A DNA stretch of 64,000 nucleotides from JASHPR01 sp963833885 (GTDB lineage: Bacteria > Actinomycetota > Actinomycetes > Streptosporangiales > Streptosporangiaceae), in assembly GCA_963833885.1 (NCBI GenBank), contig CAWHZU010000015.1, positions 1-64,000 on the forward strand, written 5' to 3'. The notes under the pieces were generated by a model. That model did not search any database. It saw nothing but the letters and a program-made list of their open reading frames with translations, and had not been told where the DNA came from. Shown here one piece after another: positions 41,978 to 50,268 of this stretch. The translations under genes and the position numbers were made by a program. Numbering within the stretch: position 1 is the first letter of the stretch; each line of letters begins with the position of its first letter.

Positions 41978-43349
41978 AAGTGAAAAGACGATCATGGATG
42001 GATCGCGAGAGCGGTAGTAAGGCTTGGTCACGGCGCATGCCGGGCAGCGTCACGTCTGTCCGCCTTCTCGCGGTCGGCGTGGCTGTCGCCGCGGCGGCAG
42101 CGCTGGCAGGGTGCGGCTCCAGCAGCGAAGCAGCGGTGCGAGCAGCAGCGGCGGGACGGTTACCTTTGCCATGGAGACCGGGCTGACCGGGGCCGACGCC
42201 GAAGTGGGCGGTCCCCAGCTCGACGGGTTCAAGCTTGCCGTTGCCGAGATCAACAAGGCGGGCGGCATCTCGGTGGGCGGCGCCAAGTACAAGATCGTCA
42301 CCACGGTCAGCGACGACACCAGCGTGGCGTCCGTCGGCGTGGAGAAGGTCCACGGGATCATCGGTTCTGGCGCTCACTTTATGTTCGGACTGCTGTCCAG
42401 TGACGTTGTCAACGCCTATCTGCCATTGATCTGCAACAGCAAGAGCCTGCTCGCCATGTCGAGCGGAACTGTGCTGCCGGCGCTGACGCAGTGCTCGAAT
42501 TCCTTCCGCACCGCAGACCCGCCCCAGGTCCTCGACACGGCCATCGTCAACTTCATCAAGTCCCAGGGATATCCGACGTTCGCGGTCATGAACGACGACA
42601 CCTACCCGTCGACGCCCCAGAGCCGTGCCCAGGAAGCCCTGATCCAGCACATCACCCATGTAGTTGCCTACGAGAACTACACCGCTGGCTCATCGAGCTA
42701 CACCTCGCAGGTGAGCGTCATTGCGCCGAAGCATCCTGCTGCGATGGAGCCGGGCGAGTACGCCGACGACGCATTCCGCGTCGTCCTGGAGTCCCGGCAG
42801 GTCGGCTTCACCGGCGACTACGTGGATGCCTCGGGTCCGACTGCTGCCGAAGTCCAGGCACTCGGTGTCACCAACGCTGACATGAAGAACTTCTTTGACG
42901 TCGGAGATCCGAGTACCGCAGCCGTCGTCGCCTCGACGCCGGGCCAGTTCCCAGCAGTGCAGGTCACCGCGGCCAAGGCGTTCAACTCAGCGTACGTCGC
43001 GATGTTCAAGTCGCAGCCCGGCCTGCTGAGCGCTGATGCGTATACGAGCGTCTACCTGGTGGCGGCGGCGATCAGCGCGGCCAAGACCACGACCAACATC
43101 CCGGCGGTCGAGAGCGCGCTCAATGCGATGAAGGTGAGCACCGTCCAGAATCATCTCGCCCAGCCGGTGCAATCGGGTCCTGGCGGGCTGCTCTTCACCA
43201 AGCACGACACGCTGCCCATCAGCACCGTGTCCATCTGGAACGGCAGCAACTTCGTGGTCAGCAAGGTCGTTAGTGATGATCCGCTGCCGGGCATCTGCAC
43301 CGGCTCGTTCGTGCAGGACTGCAAGACCATCGGTATGCCCGGGTACTAA
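41974..43349 (+). pseudogene. Liv-type substrate-binding lipoprotein, frameshifted in its linker
   Basis: ATG 41974 overlaps the previous TGA (ATGA) and opens a frame with a signal peptide and lipobox AAALAGC, followed by SSSEA. The mature domain (SGASSSGGTVTFAMETGLTG and onward to 43349) is one base out of phase. One base is missing near 42131 in the Ser-rich linker; restoring it gives E-A-S-G-A-S-S-S-G. The mature part is a Peripla_BP_6 fold (LDGFKLAVAEINKAGGISV, RVVLESRQVGFTGDYVDASG). As given, the lipoprotein could not be exported. Either it is a pseudogene or a sequencing error. Ligand unknown. Confidence 0.78.
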
Positions 43350-43374
43350 ACCGGACCCGGATCGGCTGCTAGCT

Positions 43375-43427
43375 GCCGGCCCGGCGGAAGGAGCATCCAG
43401 TGGATGTCACTCCCGCCGGGACCGGCC
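43375..43427 (+). other. intra-operon stem-loop
   Basis: A 14-bp stem with one mismatch (43375-43388 with 43414-43427; GCCGGC/GCCGG-type sequence) and a 25-base loop that itself has ATCC/GGAT. It lies in the 109-bp gap between binding protein and second permease genes. This is typical of a partial terminator or RNA-stability element that lets the binding protein be made in excess. Confidence 0.55.
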
Positions 43428-43458
43428 GCTGGTGCCGGCTCCTGAGTAAGAGGCGGAG

Positions 43459-44310
43459 ATGCTGACCCTTTTCGCAGGCTTGGCCCAGGGCGGTGCTTAC
43501 GCGCTCGCTGCAGCCGGACTGGTGCTGGTGTACAGCGTGGCCGGGGTCCCGAACCTCGCGCATGGCGAGATCCTGATGATCGGCGGCCTGGTCGCGGCGG
43601 AAGTGAGCATCCACGGAGTGCCATTCATCCCCGCGGTCCTCATCGGCACGGTGGCGGCGACCCTTCTCGGCACCGTACTGGGAGCCTTCTACGATTACCT
43701 GCGCAACAATGAGCTCACCGCGCTCCTGATGGCGTCATTGGGCCTGATTTTCGTCATCCAGGCTATCTCGGTCAATGCCTTCGGGTTTGATCCGCTCGGG
43801 CTACGCACCGCGCCGGCTTCGCACGTCACCATCGACGGCGCTGACATCCCGGTCACCTGGCTGATCGTCATCGTCGCGGCGGTCGTTCTGATCGTCGGCG
43901 TCATGTACATCACCGGCCACACCACCTGGGGGCGTGGTATGCGGGCCATGGCGGTCAACCCGGTCGCCGCCAGCGTCGTCGGGATTCCCCGCCGGCGGTA
44001 TGCCATGCTGGCGTTCGCGATCGGCTCGGTACTGGCCGGGATCGCCGGCGGCCTGCTGGTTGCCGCCTTCCCCATCGACTACACCTACGGCGGCTCGGTC
44101 GCGTTCGTCGCCTTCACCATCGTGATCTTCGCGGGCATCGGCTCCGTGGGCGGGGCCTTGCTCGGCGGCATGATCCTGGGCCTGGTCTACGCGTTCGCGA
44201 CAGCCTATGTGTCCTCGTCCTATGCCGAAGTCTTCGAGTTCCTGTTCCTTCTCGTCGTGCTGCTGCTGCGCCCGGACGGCCTGTTTGGCGTCCGCGTCGA
44301 GCGTGACTGA
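43459..44310 (+). CDS. branched-chain-amino-acid-type ABC permease, LivH-like
   Basis: 283 residues, about eight membrane helices. GLAQGGAYALAAAGLVLVYS and NLAHGEILMIGG are typical of LivH, with the coupling stretch RAMAVNPVAASVVGIPRRRY and ending LLRPDGLFGVRVERD. It pairs with the LivM-like permease to form the translocation pore. Gene order livM-livGF-livK-livH is unusual, since livH normally precedes livM. The FAS1-like dehydratase gene follows after 44 bases, so transport and catabolism are likely co-transcribed. Confidence 0.9.
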   Translation: MLTLFAGLAQGGAYALAAAGLVLVYSVAGVPNLAHGEILMIGGLVAAEVSIHGVPFIPAVLIGTVAATLLGTVLGAFYDYLRNNELTALLMASLGLIFVIQAISVNAFGFDPLGLRTAPASHVTIDGADIPVTWLIVIVAAVVLIVGVMYITGHTTWGRGMRAMAVNPVAASVVGIPRRRYAMLAFAIGSVLAGIAGGLLVAAFPIDYTYGGSVAFVAFTIVIFAGIGSVGGALLGGMILGLVYAFATAYVSSSYAEVFEFLFLLVVLLLRPDGLFGVRVERD

Positions 44311-44354
44311 CCCGCGACCACCGTCGGCTCTGCAAACCCCCGGAAGGAGACCCT

Positions 44355-45524
44355 GTGACCTCGGGCGAAGAATGGATGTACGGCAAGATCACGGACGAGG
44401 CCATTGCGGTGCTCCGGTCGCGGCTGGGCACCCCGGGACCGATGGGCCCTGAGTCTGAGCCGTACAACCAGTGGTCGGTCACCCGGTACCTGGCGTCGGT
44501 CGGTGATGACAATCCGCTGTACTGGGATGAGCAGTACGCCGCCGGAACGCGGTGGGGCGGAGTCATCGCGCCGCCGCGGATGCTGAAGCATGGCAGCGAC
44601 GCGACGCCGGGCTCGGTGACCGTTCCGATCGACGACTCCCAGATCACCTTCATGGGCGAGGACGTGCTCAAGGGCGTGTTCGCGATGATCGCCGGGACCC
44701 GGATCGTCTTTGAGCAGCCGGTGCGCATGGGTGACCAGCTGCACTCCCAGAGCGCTCCGCATGACGTGATCGAGCGCACGAGCCGGATGGCTGGCCGTTC
44801 GCTCGAGCTCGTCAACAAGACCCGGTACTACAACCAGAACGATGAGCTCGTGGCGACCGCCTACGATTCCATCATCCGGATGGAACGAGGCGCTGCGCGG
44901 GAGTCGCGCAAGTATCTCGACATCCCGCCGGCCGCTTATACGGCCGACGAGGCCGACGCGCTGTACGCGCACTATGAGAAGGAGTACTCGCAGCGGCGCG
45001 GCGCGCAGCCCCGCCACTGGGAGGACACGCAGGTCGGTGACGAGCTCATCACTCTGGCCAAGGGCCCGCTGACGGTCGCCGACATCGCGGCCTATTTCAT
45101 CGGCCAGGGCTGGCCCTGGTACACCAACCGGGTCAAGCATTTCCAGCTGCAGGCCAATCCGTCGACCAGGCTGGTCAATGTGGAAACCAACATCGAGGAC
45201 GGCTGGGCCTCAGCGCACTGGGATGAGTATTTCGCCCGCCAGAGCGGCATCCCGCGCCCGTACGACGAGGGTCCCATGCGCTACGACAACCTGGCCCATC
45301 TCATCACCGACTGGATGGGCGATGACGGTGTGCTCCGCGAGATCGCGGTCCAGCTGCGCGCTCCCGCACTCGTGGGTGACCTGAGCTGGTGTACCGGCGA
45401 GGTCGTGGCGAAGCGGGACGAGGATGGTCACAAGGTGGCCGACCTGCACATCTGGATCACGAACCAGCGCGGTGAGCGGACGACGGTCGGCAAGGCCACG
45501 GTCGAGCTGCCGTCCCGCGGTTAG
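44355..45524 (+). CDS. FAS1-like/MaoC double-hotdog acyl-CoA dehydratase
   Basis: 389 residues from GTG 44355 after GGAAGGAGA. N-terminal hotdog: RYLASVGDDNPLYWDEQYAAG, GVIAPPRML. C-terminal hotdog: RHWEDTQVGDELITLAKGPL and the shared end region SGIPRPYDEGPMRYDNLAHLITDWMG, with ITNQRGERTTVG. Predicted to hydrate an enoyl-CoA. It is one of four paralogues but distinct in length and sequence from the neighbour at 45690. It closes the transporter operon; a strong terminator follows at 45540. Confidence 0.87.
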   Translation: MTSGEEWMYGKITDEAIAVLRSRLGTPGPMGPESEPYNQWSVTRYLASVGDDNPLYWDEQYAAGTRWGGVIAPPRMLKHGSDATPGSVTVPIDDSQITFMGEDVLKGVFAMIAGTRIVFEQPVRMGDQLHSQSAPHDVIERTSRMAGRSLELVNKTRYYNQNDELVATAYDSIIRMERGAARESRKYLDIPPAAYTADEADALYAHYEKEYSQRRGAQPRHWEDTQVGDELITLAKGPLTVADIAAYFIGQGWPWYTNRVKHFQLQANPSTRLVNVETNIEDGWASAHWDEYFARQSGIPRPYDEGPMRYDNLAHLITDWMGDDGVLREIAVQLRAPALVGDLSWCTGEVVAKRDEDGHKVADLHIWITNQRGERTTVGKATVELPSRG

Positions 45525-45539
45525 CCCTGCGGGTAGGGG

Positions 45540-45578
45540 CATCGCGAACCGCCGGCGAGAGCCCGGCGGTTCGCGATG
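45540..45578 (+). terminator. strong hairpin terminator
   Basis: CATCGCGAACCGCCGG (45540-45555) and CCGGCGGTTCGCGATG (45563-45578) form a perfect 16-bp stem with a seven-base loop, 16 bases after the dehydratase stop. No U tract follows. It separates the transporter operon from the next promoter. Confidence 0.85.
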
Positions 45579-45620
45579 GCAGAGGCGGCGGGACCGGCGG
45601 ACCGCGCGCCAGCCTCTTGC

Positions 45621-45689
45621 TACTATCCGTCAAATGATTTAGATTTATAATACACGATTATTGAATCACCCGTTTAAGTTGGGGGTCCC
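45621..45689 (+). promoter_or_regulatory. AT-rich promoter of the second catabolic operon
   Basis: Holds AATGATTTA (45633-45641), shared with the 39177 and 35165 sites, followed by AGATTTATAATACACG, which contains a TATAAT -10 box. The motif sits where a -35 or operator would be. GTTGGGGG precedes the GTG at 45690. Confidence 0.55.
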
Positions 45690-46910
45690 GTGACGGGCAC
45701 CGTCGAGTGGGTCGATGGCCGGATCACGGACGAGGGGGTTCAAGCCGCAATCGACCGGATCGGCGTCCCGAGACCGATCCGGTCCTCGGTCATCACCGAG
45801 GAGTCCGTCCAGCGCTTTGCCTTCGGCGTCGGCGACGACAATCCGCTCTGGTGGGACCGCGGTTATGCCGAGGCAACCCGCTGGGGGGCGATGTTCGGTC
45901 CGCCGACAAGCATCCTCGGCGGAGGCAGGAGCCGTCCTGGCGACAAGGATGACGGGAATTCTGCGGAGACGATCCTGCCCGGCGTTCTCGGATTGTGGGT
46001 CGGGCACCGGTGGATCTTCCACCGCCCGGCCTGGGTCGGTGAGGACATCATGGGTTCCACGGCGCTTCACGAGGTGGAAGAAGGCCAGAGCTCGTTTTCC
46101 GGCAGCCGGACCGTGACGCATACCGAACGGACAGAGTTCGTCGGCAGCGACGGCGGGCTGATAGCGGAGTTCTTCTCGAGCATCCGGAGGTTCGAGCGCG
46201 GGTCGGCCCGGCAGCACAGCAAGTACCTGGACATCCCGGAGCCCGCCTACACCGCAGTGCAGCTCGCGGAGATCTACGAGCAGTACGACCGTGAGCCCGG
46301 CCAGCGGCGAGGTAGCGCGGCGCGGTACTTCGAGGACGTGACCGAAGGCGACGATGTCCTGACGCTGGTCAAAGGCCCGCTGACGATGACCGGCCTGCTG
46401 GCGATCGTCCAGGCGTCTGGCGGGTCGGCACCGGCCAACAGACTCATGTACCAGTACCTGCGCGATCACCCGGGCGCCCGCCTGGTCAACTCCGGCACCG
46501 GGATCGAGGACTCGATCGCCGCCGGCCACTGGGATCCGTATTTCTCCCGGCAGAGCGGGCTTCCCCGGCCCTATGACGTGGCGACGGTGCGGGCGGCCTG
46601 GTTCGCTCATCTGCTGGCCGACTGGATGGGGGACGACGGCTTCATCACCGAGATCAACATGCGGGTGCGCAAGCCTAACTTCGTCGGTGACACCACCTGG
46701 CTGAGCGGCTCTGTCGTCCGCAAGCGAGACGCAGAGCCGGGCGGGCTGGTGGAGTGCGAACTGCTGGCCAGGAACCAGCGCGACGAGGTCTCTACCACCG
46801 CCGTTGCCACCGTCCGGCTGCCGCACCGGCCGGGCGGGTACCGCCCTGACGAGCATCACCTCAGCGAGAACCGCGTTGGCGGATCGCCCATGCGCGAGCA
46901 AGCGCCCTGA
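45690..46910 (+). CDS. FAS1-like/MaoC double-hotdog acyl-CoA dehydratase
   Basis: 406 residues from GTG 45690. FAFGVGDDNPLWWDRGYAEA, GAMFGPPTSIL and LPGVLGLWVGHRWIFHRP mark the N-terminal hotdog; RYFEDVTEGDDVLTLVKGPL and RQSGLPRPYDVATVRAAWFAHL the C-terminal half. It is closely related to the protein at 58216 (same GYAE/EYAE-TRW blocks, same VEWxxGRITD start). It heads an operon of dehydratase, two acyl-CoA dehydrogenases, cyclase-family hydrolase and CaiB. Expected role is hydration of the enoyl-CoA made by the following dehydrogenase pair. Confidence 0.88.
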   Translation: MTGTVEWVDGRITDEGVQAAIDRIGVPRPIRSSVITEESVQRFAFGVGDDNPLWWDRGYAEATRWGAMFGPPTSILGGGRSRPGDKDDGNSAETILPGVLGLWVGHRWIFHRPAWVGEDIMGSTALHEVEEGQSSFSGSRTVTHTERTEFVGSDGGLIAEFFSSIRRFERGSARQHSKYLDIPEPAYTAVQLAEIYEQYDREPGQRRGSAARYFEDVTEGDDVLTLVKGPLTMTGLLAIVQASGGSAPANRLMYQYLRDHPGARLVNSGTGIEDSIAAGHWDPYFSRQSGLPRPYDVATVRAAWFAHLLADWMGDDGFITEINMRVRKPNFVGDTTWLSGSVVRKRDAEPGGLVECELLARNQRDEVSTTAVATVRLPHRPGGYRPDEHHLSENRVGGSPMREQAP

Positions 46911-46928
46911 GATCAGGAGGCCCGACCA

Positions 46929-48104
46929 ATGGACTTCGAGTTCACCGCAGAAGACGACGGTTTCCGTGCCGAGCTCCGGGAGTTCCTCGACGCCGAACTA
47001 CCGCCGTGGTGGAACGGATACGCAGCAGGCGACGAGGCATTCGAGGTGGTGAAGCGCGTCGTCCGGGGGATGGCCGACCATGGCTGGCTGACTCAGGCCT
47101 GGCCGACGGAATACGGTGGCCAGGACGCGCCCATCTGGCGGCAGATGGTGCTGAAGGAGGAGATGACCGCGCATCACGAGCCGCGCGGGCCGCAGTACAT
47201 GTCGCTGAACTGGATCGGCCCGAGCATCATGATGTACGGGACAGAGGAGCAGAAGGCCTTCCACCTGCCCCGGATCTCTCGGGGCGAGGGATTCTGGCTG
47301 CAGGGCTTCAGCGAGCCGGAGGCCGGGTCGGACCTGGCCTCCATGCGGACGCGGGCGTACCGCGACGGTGATGAGTACATCATCAACGGCGAGAAGGTCT
47401 GGACCAGCCATCTCCCGCGGGGCGAGTGGATCTATCTGCTGGCCAGGACCGACCCTGACGTGCCGAAGCACAAGGGCATCTCGGTGTTCCTGATCCCGCT
47501 GGATACGCCCGGCATTGAGGCCGTGCCGATGGTCGACATGACCGGCGGCGATACCCACATCGGTCACGTCTACTTCACCGACTGCCATGTCCCCGCCTCC
47601 TGCCGGCTAGGTCCGGAGAACGAGGGCTGGATGGTCGCGGTCCAGGCGCTCCAGAACGAGCGGCTTGGTGCCCCGCGTTACCTGGGCTCACTGGCTCAGC
47701 TCGAGGAGCTCAAGGAATACGCCATGAAGACGCCGGTCAACGGGCACACGCTGTTCGACGAGCCGCTCGTCCGGCAGCGCTTCGCACAGCTGACCGCTGA
47801 GGCGAAGGTCGCGCAGCTGTCGTATTACCGGCAGGTCTCCGAGGCCGCGACGGGGGAGAAGACGCCCGTGATCTCGTCGGTCGCGAGGATCCAGGCCACG
47901 ACCTCCAACCAGAACGTGAGCCGGTTCACCATGGAGCTGCTCGGCCCGCTCTGCGACGTCGCCGAGGAGGACCAGGACTGGGTGCCCCTCGATGGCGAGG
48001 CGGGGGAGAGGTGGTCGCTCGGGCTGGTGCACACGATCGTGGCCGGCACGCTCGAGATCAATAAAAATCAGCTCGCCCAGCGTGGCCTCGGGCTGCCTCG
48101 GTAG
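46929..48104 (+). CDS. acyl-CoA dehydrogenase large subunit
   Basis: 391 residues with AGGAGG before the ATG. MDFEFTAEDDGFRAELREF, WLQGFSEPEAGSDLASMRT, NGEKVWTSHLPRGEW, HKGISVFLIPLDTPG and a C-terminal IVAGTLEINKNQLAQ ending in LGLPR. The Glu base position of MCAD-type enzymes (YEGT) is Ala (VAGT). Together with the adjacent shorter dehydrogenase it fits the heteromeric FadE pairs of actinobacteria, which act on bulky or branched acyl-CoA. It has the same length as, and is very similar to, the 56960 protein, its inverted-copy partner. Confidence 0.9.
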   Translation: MDFEFTAEDDGFRAELREFLDAELPPWWNGYAAGDEAFEVVKRVVRGMADHGWLTQAWPTEYGGQDAPIWRQMVLKEEMTAHHEPRGPQYMSLNWIGPSIMMYGTEEQKAFHLPRISRGEGFWLQGFSEPEAGSDLASMRTRAYRDGDEYIINGEKVWTSHLPRGEWIYLLARTDPDVPKHKGISVFLIPLDTPGIEAVPMVDMTGGDTHIGHVYFTDCHVPASCRLGPENEGWMVAVQALQNERLGAPRYLGSLAQLEELKEYAMKTPVNGHTLFDEPLVRQRFAQLTAEAKVAQLSYYRQVSEAATGEKTPVISSVARIQATTSNQNVSRFTMELLGPLCDVAEEDQDWVPLDGEAGERWSLGLVHTIVAGTLEINKNQLAQRGLGLPR

Positions 48105-48140
48105 CACGGACCTACCGGCACCTGATCAAGGAGACTGCTG

Positions 48141-49268
48141 ATGGACATCACACTTTCAGAATCCGAGCGGACGGTGCGTGACGGAGTTCGGCACTTGCTT
48201 GCTCGCGAGGTCACGGCTGAGTACATGCAGGCGGCGCATACCGCGGTGGACTTCCCGTCGGATCTGTGGCAGAAGCTGGCCGACAAGGGCTGGCTGGGAG
48301 TAGCCGTCGAAGACTCCGCCACCGGCTACGGCGGGTCGCTGGTCCACTGGGCACTCGTGCTCGAGGAGATGGGCCGAGTTGCCTGCCCGGCGCCGGTAGC
48401 CGAGCACATGTCGGCGGTCGCCTACCTGGCCGCCGTGTCCGCCGCCGATGACGAACGGCTGGCGGCTGCTGCGGCGGGACGGCTGATCGTGACGATCGCT
48501 CACGAGGACAAGCCCGGAAGCGCGGTGACGGCGGGGCCCACGCAAGCGGGCAACGTGGAGCTCCGCGGCACCAAAATGCTGGTGCCGTATGCCCAGGGTG
48601 CCTCGCACCTCGTCGTCGTTGTGGGCACAGGTGACAGCCGGGCTTATTACTGGCTCGACGCCACCGCGCCCGGAGTAACGCTGATCCCGGTCAAGTCCCT
48701 GTCCAAGAACCAGCAGTGCCTGCTGGAGCTGGACGGGGCGCGCGCCGAACTGCTCGGAACCTACTCAGACGATCCGCGCAGTGACCTGATCGAACTGTTC
48801 ACGTTGGCGGGCGACGCCTACGCCGTCGGGCTCATGGGGACGATGCTGGACACCTCGCTCAGCTACGTCAAGCAGCGCGTCCAGTTCGATCAGCCCATCG
48901 GCCGGTTCCAGGCCGTGCAGCACCGCTGTGCCGACATGGCGGTCGCCTGTAGCGGCGCCCAGTCACTTCTGTACAACGCCGTCTGGCTGGTCGACAACGA
49001 CAAGCCCGCCGCTGAGACGCTGGCCCTCTGCCACGCCTACGGGCGCGATGCCGCGGGCGTGGTCCTGGGCAACGCGCACCAGGTGCACGGCGGTATCGGC
49101 TTCACCAAGGAGTACCCGTTGCATCACTTCTCCCGGCGGGCGAAGGTGTACGAGGTATCGCTCGGGCAGGCCGCGTCCCACCGTGAGCGCTGGGCTCAGC
49201 TCCAGGACCGCACAGCTTCGGGTCATCCTGGCTCCGGCGAGCCGCAGCGCACCCTGGTCGCCGGGTAG
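48141..49268 (+). CDS. acyl-CoA dehydrogenase small subunit
   Basis: 375 residues with AAGGAG upstream. Begins MDITLSESERTVRDGVRHLL; central GYGGSLVHWALVLEEMGRVA and ACPAPVAEH; FAD contact RVQFDQPIGRFQAVQHRCAD; C-terminal NAHQVHGGIGFTKEYPLHHF. The mid beta domain is less conserved, as usual for the second subunit of heteromeric FadE enzymes. Paired with the large subunit 36 bases upstream. Paralogue of the 55803 gene. Produces an alpha,beta-unsaturated CoA ester for the dehydratase. Confidence 0.88.
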   Translation: MDITLSESERTVRDGVRHLLAREVTAEYMQAAHTAVDFPSDLWQKLADKGWLGVAVEDSATGYGGSLVHWALVLEEMGRVACPAPVAEHMSAVAYLAAVSAADDERLAAAAAGRLIVTIAHEDKPGSAVTAGPTQAGNVELRGTKMLVPYAQGASHLVVVVGTGDSRAYYWLDATAPGVTLIPVKSLSKNQQCLLELDGARAELLGTYSDDPRSDLIELFTLAGDAYAVGLMGTMLDTSLSYVKQRVQFDQPIGRFQAVQHRCADMAVACSGAQSLLYNAVWLVDNDKPAAETLALCHAYGRDAAGVVLGNAHQVHGGIGFTKEYPLHHFSRRAKVYEVSLGQAASHRERWAQLQDRTASGHPGSGEPQRTLVAG

Positions 49269-49282
49269 AGAGTGAGGCGATC

Positions 49283-50263
49283 ATGAGCGACGCCGGTTCC
49301 CTGCCGGGCTACGACGAACTTCCGGTCGTCCAGGGAGCGCCACCCCACTCAGCCTGGGGTCTGTGGGGTGATGACGATCAGCTCGGCGCGCTCAACCTGC
49401 TCGGCGGCGAGCGTCTCGTCGAGGCCTCCCGGCTGATCCGCAAGGGAGCCATGTTCCCGCTCAACTGGGAGATGGAACTGCCCGATCCGATCATTGCCGG
49501 CCGGGCCCGCCGGCAGCTTCCCCGGCATTCCTACGTGGTGTACGGGAAGACCTCGATCGAGGATGTCCTTGATAACTACTACCCGCAGAGCTCGTCTCAA
49601 TGGGACGCGTTCAGCCATGCAGGGCACCCCGAGTACGGCTTTTACAACGGGGCAACGCTCGAGGACGTGATGAGCCCGGACGCGCCGAAGTGCGGTATTG
49701 AGAACTGGGCGCGCCGCGGCATCGCCGGGCGCGGCGTGCTGCTCGACGTGGGCCGCTGGCTCGAGGAGACAGGCCGGGAGTTTGACTACACGACTACCAC
49801 GGCGATCACTGTCGATGATCTCGAGAAGGTCCGGCTGCACCAGGACGTGGAGATCCGTACTGGCGACGTCCTGCTGATCCGGACCGGGTGGATGAAGTTC
49901 TACCTGGCCCAGCGGCGCCGCTGGCGGTTCGAGATCGGCGGGAACCCGGTCATCCCCGGACTGGAGTCGAGCCGGGACATGGTCCGCTACCTGTGGAACC
50001 TTCATGTGGCCGCTATCGCCGCCGACAACATGGCGGTCGAGGCGCTGCGCATGGGCGAGCAGCGCAATCCGCTGGAGGAGGACGTCAGCCTGCACCGCGA
50101 CCTGATGGCGCTGTGCGGCGTCCCGCTGGGGGAGTTCTGGTACCTGGAGGGTCTGGCCGACGATTGCGCGCAGGACCACGTGTACGACTGCATGCTGACG
50201 TCGGCGCCGATGAACAAGCGGGGCGGTGCAGGCTCGCCGCCCAACGCCCTGGCGATGAAGTAG
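49283..50263 (+). CDS. cyclase-family metal-dependent hydrolase
   Basis: 326 residues. SAWGLWGDDDQLGALNLLGG, NYYPQSSSQWDAFSHAGHPEYGFYNG-type metal region (residues from about 95), ARRGIAGRGVLLDVGR, GDVLLIRTGWMKFYLAQ and the intact ending GGAGSPPNALAMK. It belongs to PF04199, in which His/Asp of the HxxxH-like segment bind metal. It is more closely related to 37697 than to 25859; the first two are each next to a double CaiB gene, in opposite order. It begins 14 bases after the dehydrogenase pair. Confidence 0.87.
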   Translation: MSDAGSLPGYDELPVVQGAPPHSAWGLWGDDDQLGALNLLGGERLVEASRLIRKGAMFPLNWEMELPDPIIAGRARRQLPRHSYVVYGKTSIEDVLDNYYPQSSSQWDAFSHAGHPEYGFYNGATLEDVMSPDAPKCGIENWARRGIAGRGVLLDVGRWLEETGREFDYTTTTAITVDDLEKVRLHQDVEIRTGDVLLIRTGWMKFYLAQRRRWRFEIGGNPVIPGLESSRDMVRYLWNLHVAAIAADNMAVEALRMGEQRNPLEEDVSLHRDLMALCGVPLGEFWYLEGLADDCAQDHVYDCMLTSAPMNKRGGAGSPPNALAMK

Positions 50264-50268
50264 CCGCC

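Noticed and set aside
49888..50268. 127-codon upstream extension of the second CaiB gene
   Set aside because: It lies wholly inside the well-conserved cyclase-family gene in another frame, and the GTG at 50269 gives a protein matching its 818-residue paralogue.
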